Shown: in pieces, positions 11,517 through 19,009 of the stretch | Layout of the letters: each line of letters opens with the position of its first letter | Position numbering within the stretch: the first letter of the stretch is position 1 | Origin: Candidatus Pacearchaeota archaeon | GTDB lineage: Archaea; Nanoarchaeota; Nanoarchaeia; Pacearchaeales; GW2011-AR1 | Reading direction: 5' to 3' | Assembly: GCA_002690445.1 (NCBI GenBank) | Contig: NZER01000481.1 | Coordinates: 1 to 21,775, forward strand | Length of the DNA stretch: 21,775 bases | Notes under the pieces: model-generated | The model's input: the letters and a program-made list of their open reading frames with translations, nothing else | Databases searched by the model: none | Told to the model about the DNA's origin: nothing | Made by a program: the position numbers and the translations under genes

Positions 11517-11945
11517 TTATTCTTTTGGTATGTTAATCCTTATGTAAGGAGTTTCCTTTAATTCAGTCCATCCTTCTTTTTCTATTAATTCAGCTTTCCT
11601 GTCTTTAATAGCTAACTCCATCTCTTTTATAAAATCATCATTAAACTTATAAGTCTTTTTAGTTATTACATCATAAGTTAGATTTTCAAGTCTACGCTTG
11701 CTCTCAGGCATTGCTTTGGCAGCTTTTAATGCTTCTTCATTCAATACATCTTTGAGTTTACTCAGAAGCTCTATTACCGGTTTTAATTTGAGAGTAGTTT
11801 CTAATGGGTTATATACTAATTTAGAACACTGTTGTGCTAATTCTTCGATTTTTGCTTTAGTAGCTGTTTTTGAATCTAATGCCAATATAAGGTCATCTGT
11901 TGCAGCTTTTATTGCATCATCTGTATCTGCTATTATTTCTGTCAT
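11517..11945 (-). CDS. Helical hypothetical protein (142 aa)
   Basis: Almost entirely helical and charged (KAKIEELAQQCSKLVYNPLE; EEALKAAKAMPESKRRLENL), with an ending that may be beta (TPYIRINIPKE). It is the first gene after the T-rich element at 11962-11981 and lies 3 bases from the loader-like gene. It may be an accessory replication or recombination factor. Family not recognised. Confidence 0.65.
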   Translation of the reverse strand: MTEIIADTDDAIKAATDDLILALDSKTATKAKIEELAQQCSKLVYNPLETTLKLKPVIELLSKLKDVLNEEALKAAKAMPESKRRLENLTYDVITKKTYKFNDDFIKEMELAIKDRKAELIEKEGWTELKETPYIRINIPKE

Positions 11946-11961
11946 TTTGTTAGATTTAAAT

Positions 11962-11981
11962 TATTAAAAGAAAGATAAAAA
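11962..11981 (-). promoter_or_regulatory. Recurrent T-rich punctuation element, copy 15
   Basis: Minus strand TTTTTATCTTTCTTTTAATA, then an A-rich leader (ATTTAAATCTAACAAA) to the ATG at 11945. No clear hairpin precedes it, which argues that the element is more than a terminator tail. Confidence 0.4.
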
Positions 11982-11984
11982 TCA

Positions 11985-13472
11985 TTACTTATTAAGTATA
12001 GATTTTACTCTTTCTAACTGTCGTTTTCTATATTCAGGAAGTTCTCCGTTGCGTTTAGAAATATCATTAAAACAAGCATCTGCTTCATCCCTGGTCAATG
12101 TCTCGTTGACTTTGTATCTCTTTCTAGACAATGCTTTTAATTGCTTATCAGTAGCTGGCAATCCTCCAATGATCTTCGATGCCATTCCTTTAGTATAGTT
12201 ATCATTAGTTATGTCATAACCTAATGTACCTAACCAATTCAATTGCTTCTCAGTTGCCGGCTGCTTAAACGCTTCTGTGTAATAGTTCTTATGAATAGCT
12301 GGAACCTCAAACAAATCAATCTTAACATCTTCTTCTATAAGATTAAAGCTTTCTATCTCTTTATATCTCTTCTCTGTATGAGCTCTTTTCTTTTCAGATG
12401 TTGTGAACATTTGCTCTTCTACTGGCTTGTCTTTATCAAGAGCCCAGGTGTTTATTAGCTTGTGGCGTTTTGATACATCTACCACATCTAAGATAACACA
12501 CTCATCATAGTTCTCTTTTAGCCTTGTTCCCCTACCTATACATTGAAAGTACTTAGTCAATGATTTGGTAGGACAAGCCATTATGATACACGAAACTTCT
12601 GGATAGTCAAATCCATGCGTCAGCACCATTACATTACACATTACTTTTATTTTCCCTTTCTTAAAGTTCTCAATTCTCTCTTCCCTATTAGGACACAATT
12701 GCTTATCTCCTACCACAAAAGATGATGTTATCCCTCTATTTTCGAAAGTCCTGGATAAGTTCATGGCATGCTCTACATCGACACAAAATACTATTGTATC
12801 TCTCTGGTCTGCATACTCCACATACTTATCAACTATAAGATCATTTCTTTCAGGACAATCTATAATCCTCAAATCTTTGGAATTGAGTTCTCCAGCAGTG
12901 GTCTTTACTGAATCTATGCTTACTTGAGTTCGAATCCTGTAAGCATCAAGCTCACTGAGATATTTATCTTTGATACCATCTTGTATATTATACTGATATA
13001 CTATCTTATCAAAGAGATCCCCAAGTGGCATACCATCTGCTCTCCAAGGAGTAGCAGTTAGTCCTAGCTTTAACTCTGCATCAAAATGATTAAATGCTCT
13101 CTGCCAGGTTCTTGCCATTGCCATATGAGCTTCATCTACTATAAGCATATCAAACTCTTTGCTGTCTATACTATCTAATCTTCTCCACAGTGTTTGAATA
13201 GAAGCAACAACTACTTCATTATCCAGCTCCATCTTGTCTTGCTTAATTATACCTGTAGAGAATCCTTCATCTCTCATTACCTTAGCTGACTGATTTATCA
13301 GTTCTTCAGTATGAGTTATCCATAAAGTTTTATTGTTTCCGATAATGTTAGCTGCAGTAAAGGTTTTGCCCGTACCGGTAGCCATAACTAGCAATTGATT
13401 CTTTATGTCTTTATTTAAGCTATCTGTTACTTTACTAATAGCTTTTTCCTGATATTTCCTTAATTGTTTCAT
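11985..13472 (-). CDS. SF2 DNA helicase, ResIII/DEAD type (495 aa)
   Basis: Motif I MATGTGKT (30-37), motif II VDEAH (111-115), motif III LTATPWRAD (137-145), and motif VI QCIGRGTRL (309-317) of an SF2 helicase related to the helicase part of type III restriction enzymes and UvsW-like phage helicases. The C-terminal 130 residues contain two similar ATxKQLxxLxxxxY segments (PATEKQLNWLGTLGY and PATDKQLKALSRKRY), likely a small nucleic-acid-binding repeat. The open frame reaches 13607, but those codons overlap the small TM gene antecedent, and the ATG at 13472 begins the conserved LRKYQEKAI motif. Probable role: branch migration or replication restart. Confidence 0.85.
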   Translation of the reverse strand: MKQLRKYQEKAISKVTDSLNKDIKNQLLVMATGTGKTFTAANIIGNNKTLWITHTEELINQSAKVMRDEGFSTGIIKQDKMELDNEVVVASIQTLWRRLDSIDSKEFDMLIVDEAHMAMARTWQRAFNHFDAELKLGLTATPWRADGMPLGDLFDKIVYQYNIQDGIKDKYLSELDAYRIRTQVSIDSVKTTAGELNSKDLRIIDCPERNDLIVDKYVEYADQRDTIVFCVDVEHAMNLSRTFENRGITSSFVVGDKQLCPNREERIENFKKGKIKVMCNVMVLTHGFDYPEVSCIIMACPTKSLTKYFQCIGRGTRLKENYDECVILDVVDVSKRHKLINTWALDKDKPVEEQMFTTSEKKRAHTEKRYKEIESFNLIEEDVKIDLFEVPAIHKNYYTEAFKQPATEKQLNWLGTLGYDITNDNYTKGMASKIIGGLPATDKQLKALSRKRYKVNETLTRDEADACFNDISKRNGELPEYRKRQLERVKSILNK

Positions 13473-13516
13473 GATACAAATATAATTATTGTTGCATAAA
13501 TAATCAAGTATAAGTT

Positions 13517-13657
13517 TTAAACAAAATACTCCATTATCAACAATGTTCCTAAAATGATTACAACTGCTATCCAAAATGCTCCGATTCTGAATACCTTCTT
13601 TAGCCAAGTACTTCTTTCTTTTTCGTATTGACCTTTTGCGTTTCTTGTTCTTTTCAT
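13517..13657 (-). CDS. Small single-TM protein (46 aa)
   Basis: A basic N-terminus (MKRTRNAKGQYEKERSTWLK) is followed by a membrane span (FWIAVVIILGTLLIMEYFV) running to the end. The ATG follows an AT-rich leader resembling the T-rich element (TTTATTTTTAAATCTATTATT). It lies between the structured RNA at 13677-13856 and the helicase. Confidence 0.6.
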   Translation of the reverse strand: MKRTRNAKGQYEKERSTWLKKVFRIGAFWIAVVIILGTLLIMEYFV

Positions 13658-13666
13658 AATAATAGA

Positions 13667-13678
13667 TTTAAAAATAAA
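13667..13678 (-). promoter_or_regulatory. Degenerate T-rich punctuation element
   Basis: Minus strand TTTATTTTTAAA directly after the closing stem of the RNA at 13677-13856 and before the ATG at 13657. The closing stem plus T-rich tract could also terminate transcription. Confidence 0.3.
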
Positions 13679-13856
13679 GGGAGGATAGTAGGCCATCTTC
13701 CTCGTTACGGAAGTCGCACTAATTTCAAAATATGCAAGGGGTTTGACTTTAAAGACGCTCCTTATCCTTGATTTGTGGTAGTTGTCTTATTTCTACCGTT
13801 CAACGCACTATTTACCTATCATTCCATTTCTTTTACAACGAAATTGCCTCTCCCTT
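13677..13856 (-). ncRNA. Structured RNA, about 180 nt, unidentified
   Basis: No gene is present between 13658 and 13864. On the minus strand the ends close with AAGGGAG/CTCCCTT (13850-13856 with 13677-13683) and AGGC/GCCT (13846-13849 with 13690-13693). Inside are AATTTC/GAAATT (13840-13845 with 13721-13726), GTTGT/ACAAC (13835-13839 with 13781-13785), CAAGG/CCTTG (13766-13770 with 13735-13739) and a CTTCC/GGAAG hairpin (13697-13713). GGTAG/CTACC at 13777-13797 is an alternative. The helices are mutually compatible apart from that alternative. A long closed rod with internal loops loosely recalls 6S RNA, but I see no specific match. A cis-acting leader for the TM or helicase genes is also possible. 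Confidence 0.55.
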
Positions 13857-13864
13857 CATTATGA

Positions 13865-14710
13865 TTAATTTAGGTTTATATCTTCTAAAAAGTGTTTTGC
13901 TATTACATTGCTAAACTTATGGGTAGTATTATAAATTGAAGTCAAATCCCCTCCATCTAGGTGAGGCTTCAAATTATTAGTTCCCCAATTAGTAATATCC
14001 CAAGCTGTGATTTTATCCTTCCCCTGCCGTTCCGTTTCATAATTGTCAATCAACCTAAGCGTCTGACTAACATTTAAAGAAGATCCATCACTTTTCGATC
14101 CATTACCTCTTTCTGCTCCATGAATTAACCTGCCTAATACCTCAAACATTTCATTTTCTTCTACTTCTCTGTTTTGTAAAGCTTTGATTATTTCATAATC
14201 TGATTCTCTCTTTTCCTGGAATCTCTTCATCCAGTCATCGAAAGCATCCATCATTATATTGAACCCTACTTTATTTCCACCATAAGTACTCATAAAGTTA
14301 GGTCCCCATACCATTAAATTGCTACACACATTTACATGAGTTCCAAATGCTACTTGTATGCCTCTGTCAGTATAGCTTATACCAACAGCAGCTTTATAGC
14401 CTTTGTTCTTATCATCTACTGTTAGTTTAGTAGCAATTCTCTGTAATAGATATTTCTCAATAGGACAGTTCTCTTTATCACCATCATGCATTATTTGCAT
14501 AGCTTGGCGTTCAGAGGTGTATATTGTATCTATTTTTGCTTCCAGCTTGGTATTGTCCTGGATATTGTTTTGGAGGTCTGTAATGAGCTTAAAATGCTCT
14601 ATAGGGCGATTCCTTGGGAGCCCTCCCTTTCCCATTTCGTACTTAACAGTACGCTCTAATGTAGGCAAATCTAATTCAGCTACATTACTCTTGAACTTCA
14701 ATGTATTCAT
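13865..14710 (-). CDS. DUF932-like phage/plasmid protein, tentative (281 aa)
   Basis: The central block RGIQVAFGTHVNVCSNLMVW followed by FNIMMDAFDDWMKRFQEK fits the layout of DUF932 phage/plasmid proteins, whose function is unknown. The C-terminal half (TLRLIDNYETERQGKDKITA, WDITNWGTNNLKP) is also typical of such proteins. It overlaps the upstream coiled-coil gene by 26 bases. Family call from pattern only. Confidence 0.5.
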   Translation of the reverse strand: MNTLKFKSNVAELDLPTLERTVKYEMGKGGLPRNRPIEHFKLITDLQNNIQDNTKLEAKIDTIYTSERQAMQIMHDGDKENCPIEKYLLQRIATKLTVDDKNKGYKAAVGISYTDRGIQVAFGTHVNVCSNLMVWGPNFMSTYGGNKVGFNIMMDAFDDWMKRFQEKRESDYEIIKALQNREVEENEMFEVLGRLIHGAERGNGSKSDGSSLNVSQTLRLIDNYETERQGKDKITAWDITNWGTNNLKPHLDGGDLTSIYNTTHKFSNVIAKHFLEDINLN

Positions 14711-15140
14711 TTTGTTTAGATATTTGAGTTACTATTGATTTAATTAATTCTTGGAAATCGGTTGAGCTTGACTTATAAATCATCTTTTCGATAGCAAATT
14801 TGTCTGGAATCTCAATTAATTTATACTTCTTATTTACAGCCTTTCTTGCTTCTTGTTTTATCTCATAGAAATTGGAAGCATCTATTGTTCCAAAATGATA
14901 ATTCAAGTCAAAAGCTTTTCTTATGGTTTCTTCCATTTCCTTTTGTTCTTCAGCTAATGATGCTATTTTATCTTGAATCTTCTCATAAGGCTTCATAAGA
15001 TGATCTGTTTGAGATTTTACTATCTGCTCAATCTCTTTCTCAAAACCTTTGGTACTTATCTTTTTATTGTTTTGAACTTTTAGCTCATCTTGTACAATAC
15101 TTATTAAAGTATTTAGTTCTCTTGTTGTTAGTTTTTTCAT
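14685..15140 (-). CDS. Coiled-coil hypothetical protein (151 aa)
   Basis: Long heptad-like helical stretch at about residues 30-75 (KISTKGFEKEIEQIVKSQTD; KIASLAEEQKEMEETIRKAF), basic N-terminus, acidic C-terminus (NEYIEVQE). First gene after the T-rich element at 15157-15175 with an A-rich leader. It overlaps the DUF932-like gene by 26 bases and is probably a partner of it. No family recognised. Confidence 0.65.
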   Translation of the reverse strand: MKKLTTRELNTLISIVQDELKVQNNKKISTKGFEKEIEQIVKSQTDHLMKPYEKIQDKIASLAEEQKEMEETIRKAFDLNYHFGTIDASNFYEIKQEARKAVNKKYKLIEIPDKFAIEKMIYKSSSTDFQELIKSIVTQISKQNEYIEVQE

Positions 15141-15156
15141 TTATTTAGTTTAAATT

Positions 15157-15175
15157 ATTAGAAATAAGTAAAAAA
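15157..15175 (-). promoter_or_regulatory. Recurrent T-rich punctuation element, copy 16
   Basis: Minus strand TTTTTTACTTATTTCTAAT, followed by AATTTAAACTAAATAA and the ATG at 15140. It is preceded by CTGA, as are several copies in this half of the window. Only a weak 4-bp hairpin lies upstream. Confidence 0.4.
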
Positions 15176-15517
15176 TCAGTTATCTTCAGGGTACTTTCCC
15201 TCTATTATTTTGTAGCATACTTTTGAACAATAGTGCTTTTTCCCTTTTATAAAACCTCCTTTCATTCTTTTGTTGCAGTTGGCACATACCCAATAATGAT
15301 CTTCTAAATCTTTATCACTATTGACATATACGCCAACTGGAGGAGTTTCAACAGATTCAATGCCTACAATACTTCCCATATTCCCTTCTTCGTGATGCCA
15401 TATTTCATAGTTTTCTTTTTGAAGGGCTTCTAAAAGCTGATTTGCTTCAGTTTCATTTTCAGCTTCCACATAAGCATGGTGTTTGTGGATCTCTATCATT
15501 ATACCCTTAAATATCAT
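15176..15517 (-). CDS. Hypothetical protein with C-terminal zinc finger (113 aa)
   Basis: The N-terminal half is histidine- and glutamate-rich (IEIHKHHAYVEAENETEANQ). The C-terminus has a CANC ... HYCSKVC pattern (residues about 78-101) that would bind one zinc. It starts by an ATGA overlap with the DUF4241-like gene. No exact family recognised. Confidence 0.65.
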   Translation of the reverse strand: MIFKGIMIEIHKHHAYVEAENETEANQLLEALQKENYEIWHHEEGNMGSIVGIESVETPPVGVYVNSDKDLEDHYWVCANCNKRMKGGFIKGKKHYCSKVCYKIIEGKYPEDN

Positions 15518-15840
15518 TCTTTTTCGTTTATAAATTCGACTTCTATTTTAGCTACTCGACCTTCATCATTAAAGGTTGCATAAACAGGATAGCATCCATC
15601 ACCATAACCGGTTGATGTTGCTACTCCTAATCCAGCGTGACCTAAATCATAATTGAATTGAGCAGTTTGCTTTTTATCCTTAAATCCTTTTTCATCTAAT
15701 GACTTGCAAAAGCCATCCCAGTCTTTTCCTATTTCTTTTGGTCTATCTTCGCTAAGGATATAACAAGGATCTCCGATCCAACACATTCCTGCATCGACTC
15801 CTATTTCACCTATTAATGTTTTCTTGTTTTTCTGTTTCAT
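15514..15840 (-). CDS. DUF4241-like protein (108 aa)
   Basis: The sequence IGVDAGMCWIGDPCYIL near the start and TSTGYGDGCYPVYATFNDEG near the end form the signature of DUF4241-like proteins (VDxG...GDPCY..., GxGDGxYPVY). Their function is unknown; some bacterial members are listed as toxin-immunity proteins. It overlaps the small upstream gene by 35 bases and the next by ATGA. Confidence 0.65.
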   Translation of the reverse strand: MKQKNKKTLIGEIGVDAGMCWIGDPCYILSEDRPKEIGKDWDGFCKSLDEKGFKDKKQTAQFNYDLGHAGLGVATSTGYGDGCYPVYATFNDEGRVAKIEVEFINEKE

Positions 15841-15958
15841 TATTTAGATTTTTAATTAGTTCTTTTAAAGTTCTTTTCTTTCCAAAAGCTACATAACATC
15901 TACTTGTTTTGCAGAATATAGCTAATGCACCTTTATATTTAGCTAGTTCCCAATTCAT
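15806..15958 (-). CDS. Small hypothetical protein (50 aa)
   Basis: MNWELAKYKGALAIFCKTSR starts the frame, which ends in a charged helix (ELIKNLNNETEKQENINR). The ATG overlaps the upstream stop as ATGA, supporting translation. Its end overlaps the DUF4241-like start by 35 bases. No family recognised. Confidence 0.55.
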   Translation of the reverse strand: MNWELAKYKGALAIFCKTSRCYVAFGKKRTLKELIKNLNNETEKQENINR

Positions 15959-16263
15959 GATTTTACAGTTTCTTTAAACTTCTTTAACATACCTGGAGGA
16001 ACTTTCCATCCAGCTCCATGCCCTTTAACTGGCTTAACACTTATTGTCTTTTGATTAATTCTATTTACAATCCATTTATCTTCAGGATTAATAGGATTTC
16101 TAGCACCCGGCCTATCTATAATGTGAACAATATCACTAATAGAAAACTCTAATAGTTTAACATCTTCTAATTGAGTGTATCTTGTTTTAATATACTTTCT
16201 TGCTTGGCTCAATTCTTCATTATCCATAGTAAGAATAGCTTTTAACGCGTCATCTGTTTCCAT
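15955..16263 (-). CDS. Hypothetical protein (102 aa)
   Basis: A helical N-terminus (LTMDNEELSQARKYIKTRYT) is followed by a beta-type domain (DIVHIIDRPGARNPINPEDK; WIVNRINQKTISVKPVKGHG) ending in WKVPPGMLKKFKE. The second part looks like a small SH3-like barrel, an impression only. One base separates it from the zinc-finger gene upstream. Confidence 0.65.
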   Translation of the reverse strand: METDDALKAILTMDNEELSQARKYIKTRYTQLEDVKLLEFSISDIVHIIDRPGARNPINPEDKWIVNRINQKTISVKPVKGHGAGWKVPPGMLKKFKETVKS

Positions 16264-16264
16264 T

Positions 16265-16504
16265 TTAAAAGTTTTTATTGATTAGTATTTCACCTTCTCC
16301 CTCGCATTCTTTGCAAGTTCTTGTAAGGTATTTAAAGATATAAGGAACAACTCCTTGCCCTCCGCACTTTTCGCACTTTCTAATAACGCTACAATGCTCT
16401 AAGCAATCGGAACAACGAAGCTGATCTTGGTATATGGGAGCTCCACAACAGTTTGATGTGGATTCTTCCCGCCATAGTAAATTATGCATACTTACCTGCT
16501 TCAT
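16265..16504 (-). CDS. Double zinc-finger protein, DnaJ-type cysteine motifs (79 aa)
   Basis: Two cysteine clusters: NCCGAP...RCSDCLEHC (residues 18-38) and CEKCGGQG...CKECEGEG (44-72). The second has two CxxCxGxG units, the DnaJ zinc-finger motif, but there is no J domain. Likely a small zinc-binding protein with unknown target. First gene after the T-rich element at 16512-16530. Confidence 0.7.
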   Translation of the reverse strand: MKQVSMHNLLWREESTSNCCGAPIYQDQLRCSDCLEHCSVIRKCEKCGGQGVVPYIFKYLTRTCKECEGEGEILINKNF

Positions 16505-16511
16505 AATAATT

Positions 16512-16530
16512 ATTAATAAAAAGAAAAAAA
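16512..16530 (-). promoter_or_regulatory. Recurrent T-rich punctuation element, copy 17
   Basis: Minus strand TTTTTTTCTTTTTATTAAT, preceded by CTCTGA and followed by AATTATT and the ATG at 16504. Confidence 0.45.
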
Positions 16531-16564
16531 TCAGAGGTAGAAGAAGGCTAATTGCCCTCTTCTA
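16531..16564 (-). terminator. Hairpin at the end of the ParB-like gene
   Basis: Minus strand TAGAAGAGGGC-AATTA-GCCTTCTTCTA is an 11-bp stem (one G-U) overlapping the last codons. Seven bases separate it from the T-run, so termination may be imperfect. Confidence 0.5.
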
Positions 16565-18194
16565 CTGTTTCTCTGTACCATTGTTTTGCTTCCTTATCTA
16601 CACTTTTGCTCACCTTCTTAAAATCCATATCACAGACTTTTGAAATGAACATCTTAACAGAATTAGTCTTGGAATATCCTCCCTCTCCGGCTTTTGCATA
16701 ATCATTTAATGATTCCATGATATACATCAGTTTTTGTAGATGTTCCATAGTAGTTATCTGCTTAAGAAATTCAGGATACACTTTTTCCTCTCTTTCGCTC
16801 CAATCGAAACTCATTATCTCATCTACCCTTGTTCTATAATCCACATCTTCATACAAAGCAATTAATTTTGGACCTGACTGAAAATCCTGTTTATGAAATA
16901 TAAAAGTTGCTATAGCATTGATTATATTCTCATGTGGTGTCCAGTCTTTCTTTAAACTAATAGCAGTTTTAAGCATCAGTATCTCTCTTCTTTTCCTTAT
17001 CTCGCGTGTTTTCTGTTGTCTTTCCCATCTTTTATCATCAAAATCATCACTTTTTCTTTCAGCATTTGGCTCCGGGTACTCTACATACACAGTCTTAAAC
17101 AATAATTTCCCTGGAGGATTTGAATCATAGTAATGACCAGCAATATGAGATTTAACAAATATCGGAGCTGAATGTTTCTTTGATGACTTTGTACTAAACT
17201 GTAAAGATTGCCCTTTGATTTTGTCTGCTTCAATACTTCCTCCAGTTATCTTTATAGTCTCATTATCATTCCAGTCAGATGTTATTGTTCCTTCATGAAA
17301 ATCATAAGGGAATGGCCAATTTGCTTTAGCACTTGATCTTGTTGTGCTGGCATGCTTTCGTTTCTTATGACCAAAACAATTCCTATCAGTACACCTGGCA
17401 TCTTTCTTTACTACTGTTCCAAACAAATCTGCATTAACTCCTGTATTCTTTGGACAAGCACTACAAGCTGGCAGATTAGGAATACCATTTGTCTTTTCAA
17501 GCTTTTCTTTTCCTTTTACTGGAATTCCTACAAATGTTTCATCATTTACATCCCAAGTTATATCAATCATTTTCTTTGTCTTAAATTGATCGATATACCT
17601 TTTCAAATCCTCTATTGTTCTATGATGAGGAACAGGATAAACCATCATATTTGATTCCCATACCGTTGACTGATCTTCGTGATTAAGCTTAGCATATATC
17701 AAAGCAATCTTTTTATCAATTATATTCTTTGAAAATGCTTGAGCTATCTTATTGCACAGACTAGCCAGGATTATGTTCTGAGTAATATATGCAGTTGTCT
17801 TTCCCATACGCTTTGCTATCTCTTTAATACAAGCATCTGGAAGGTAACTCTCTTCTCTCAGCTTATCCCACATATCTTGAAATGCTCTGGCTTCCTCTAT
17901 GGGATGAACATCTTCTCTTTGCAAGTTCTCAACTATCATTATCTCTTTAGCTTTATCCTTGCCTATTTTAGTTACCTTGACTTCTACTTCTTTGTATCCT
18001 AATGCTTTTAATGCTCCATAACGCCTATGACCGGCAAGGATCTCATACCCCTTTCCTTGTTTTCTCACAAGCAAAGGAGTGAGCAATCCATCTTCTTCTA
18101 TACTTCGTTTTAAATCTTCATCAGCTTTTTTATCCCTCGTTTGTCGGGGATTGTTTTCTGATTCTTCTAAAAGTTCTAGTTTTATAGTTTCCAT
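16548..18194 (-). CDS. ParB-like protein with long C-terminal region (548 aa)
   Basis: The N-terminus is a ParB/Srx domain: NPRQTRD, IEEDGLLTPLLVR, AGHRRYGALKALG (54-66), MIVENLQREDVHPIEEA (87-102), then the HTH (IKEIAKRMGKTTAYITQNII). GHRR and ENLQRED are the nucleotide-contacting boxes known in ParB CTPases. After residue 220 there is a possible zinc site (C244, C247, C268, C273) and a helical tail of about 150 residues. It is far longer than chromosomal ParB (about 300 aa) and no ParA is beside it, so a regulator or DNA-spreading role is as likely as partition. Its start overlaps the 53-aa gene stop as TAATG. Confidence 0.8.
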   Translation of the reverse strand: METIKLELLEESENNPRQTRDKKADEDLKRSIEEDGLLTPLLVRKQGKGYEILAGHRRYGALKALGYKEVEVKVTKIGKDKAKEIMIVENLQREDVHPIEEARAFQDMWDKLREESYLPDACIKEIAKRMGKTTAYITQNIILASLCNKIAQAFSKNIIDKKIALIYAKLNHEDQSTVWESNMMVYPVPHHRTIEDLKRYIDQFKTKKMIDITWDVNDETFVGIPVKGKEKLEKTNGIPNLPACSACPKNTGVNADLFGTVVKKDARCTDRNCFGHKKRKHASTTRSSAKANWPFPYDFHEGTITSDWNDNETIKITGGSIEADKIKGQSLQFSTKSSKKHSAPIFVKSHIAGHYYDSNPPGKLLFKTVYVEYPEPNAERKSDDFDDKRWERQQKTREIRKRREILMLKTAISLKKDWTPHENIINAIATFIFHKQDFQSGPKLIALYEDVDYRTRVDEIMSFDWSEREEKVYPEFLKQITTMEHLQKLMYIMESLNDYAKAGEGGYSKTNSVKMFISKVCDMDFKKVSKSVDKEAKQWYRETVEEGN

Positions 18195-18355
18195 TATTTT
18201 AGATTTTCAATTAATTTATCTAGTTTTTCATTTATCTTTTCTTGAGTATATTTTTCTTTATCTGTAAATATCAGTTCTGCGTTAGTGTGACCAATGTTTA
18301 CAGCACTTAAAAGTGCTATTTTGATTGATTTGTCATCTGTTGTTATTGTTTTCAT
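18194..18355 (-). CDS. Small hypothetical protein (53 aa)
   Basis: MKTITTDDKSIKIALLSAVN then a helical, lysine/glutamate-rich end (KEKYTQEKINEKLDKLIENL). It couples to both neighbours: ATGA with RadC-like upstream and TAATG with ParB-like downstream. No family recognised. Confidence 0.6.
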   Translation of the reverse strand: MKTITTDDKSIKIALLSAVNIGHTNAELIFTDKEKYTQEKINEKLDKLIENLK

Positions 18356-18777
18356 GTTTCTATTGTTTTATATTCGTTATCAGTTATTATTATATGATCT
18401 AAAAAAGTTATATCCATAAATTCACAAGCTCGCTTTAAAGATTTAGTTGTTTTTAAATCTTGTTCACTAGCTAAACAATTTCCAGAAGGATGATTATGTG
18501 CCAGGATAATCCCGGAAGCAAGAGTCTTAAGAGCTACAGCCATTAATAACTTTACATCAACAACTGAAGCATGTATTCCTCCTTCGCTTAATTTGAATAT
18601 TCCTTTTACTCTATTATTTCTATTTAAAAGCATTGCATATACTACTTCTCTGTACATTAAATCATCCTTCATATATTTCCTGAATACTTCTACTGCTTCT
18701 TCTGATTGTGTTATTTTTGGTGCATCTTGCACTGTCATTTTATCATTATACTGTAATTTAATTTCTTGTACTTTCAT
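18352..18777 (-). CDS. RadC-like JAB-domain protein (141 aa)
   Basis: Shows the JAB/MPN metal-site pattern: E44 in YREVVYAMLLN, then AHNHPSG (93-99) with H94 and H96, then S104 and D107 in SEQD. Length corresponds to the RadC JAB domain without the N-terminal HhH part, as in many phage and mobile-element RadC proteins. The biochemical role of these proteins is not settled, despite the DNA-repair name. Overlaps its neighbours on both sides (20 bases upstream, ATGA downstream). Confidence 0.9.
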   Translation of the reverse strand: MKVQEIKLQYNDKMTVQDAPKITQSEEAVEVFRKYMKDDLMYREVVYAMLLNRNNRVKGIFKLSEGGIHASVVDVKLLMAVALKTLASGIILAHNHPSGNCLASEQDLKTTKSLKRACEFMDITFLDHIIITDNEYKTIET

Positions 18778-18967
18778 ACTTTTTGTGAATTCGTTTATCT
18801 ATTGATTTATTTAAATCTAATTGTACTTCTCCTGCGACATAAGCTTTTTCTCTTTTACAGAACTCTTGCCAATATTCATCGTCAAGATGTTCGTCAGTAA
18901 GCTGTTGCTCCCAAGAGCCATGATTTTCGTTAGCTAATTGAATAGCCAGTTCTTTCATTTTTCCCAT
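18758..18967 (-). CDS. Small acidic hypothetical protein (69 aa)
   Basis: MGKMKELAIQLANENHGSWE with a tryptophan- and aspartate-rich middle (EQQLTDEHLDDEYWQEFCKR) and a basic end. First gene of the RadC-ParB operon, behind the T-rich element at 18983-19003. The middle recalls the small acidic partners found near phage RadC genes, but I cannot name a family. Confidence 0.6.
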   Translation of the reverse strand: MGKMKELAIQLANENHGSWEQQLTDEHLDDEYWQEFCKREKAYVAGEVQLDLNKSIDKRIHKKYESTRN

Positions 18968-18982
18968 GATTTCTAATTTTAA

Positions 18983-19003
18983 TTATTAGAAAAAAGAAAA
19001 AAA
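18983..19003 (-). promoter_or_regulatory. Recurrent T-rich punctuation element, copy 18
   Basis: Minus strand TTTTTTTCTTTTTTCTAATA, then AATTAAAATTAGAAATC before the ATG at 18967. No hairpin is visible upstream, so termination alone does not explain the T-run. Confidence 0.45.
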
Positions 19004-19009
19004 TCAAAA

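Noticed and set aside
13473..13607. 45-residue N-terminal extension of the SF2 helicase
   Set aside because: It overlaps the small TM gene in another frame and shows no helicase-like sequence; LRKYQEKAI at 13472 is the normal start.
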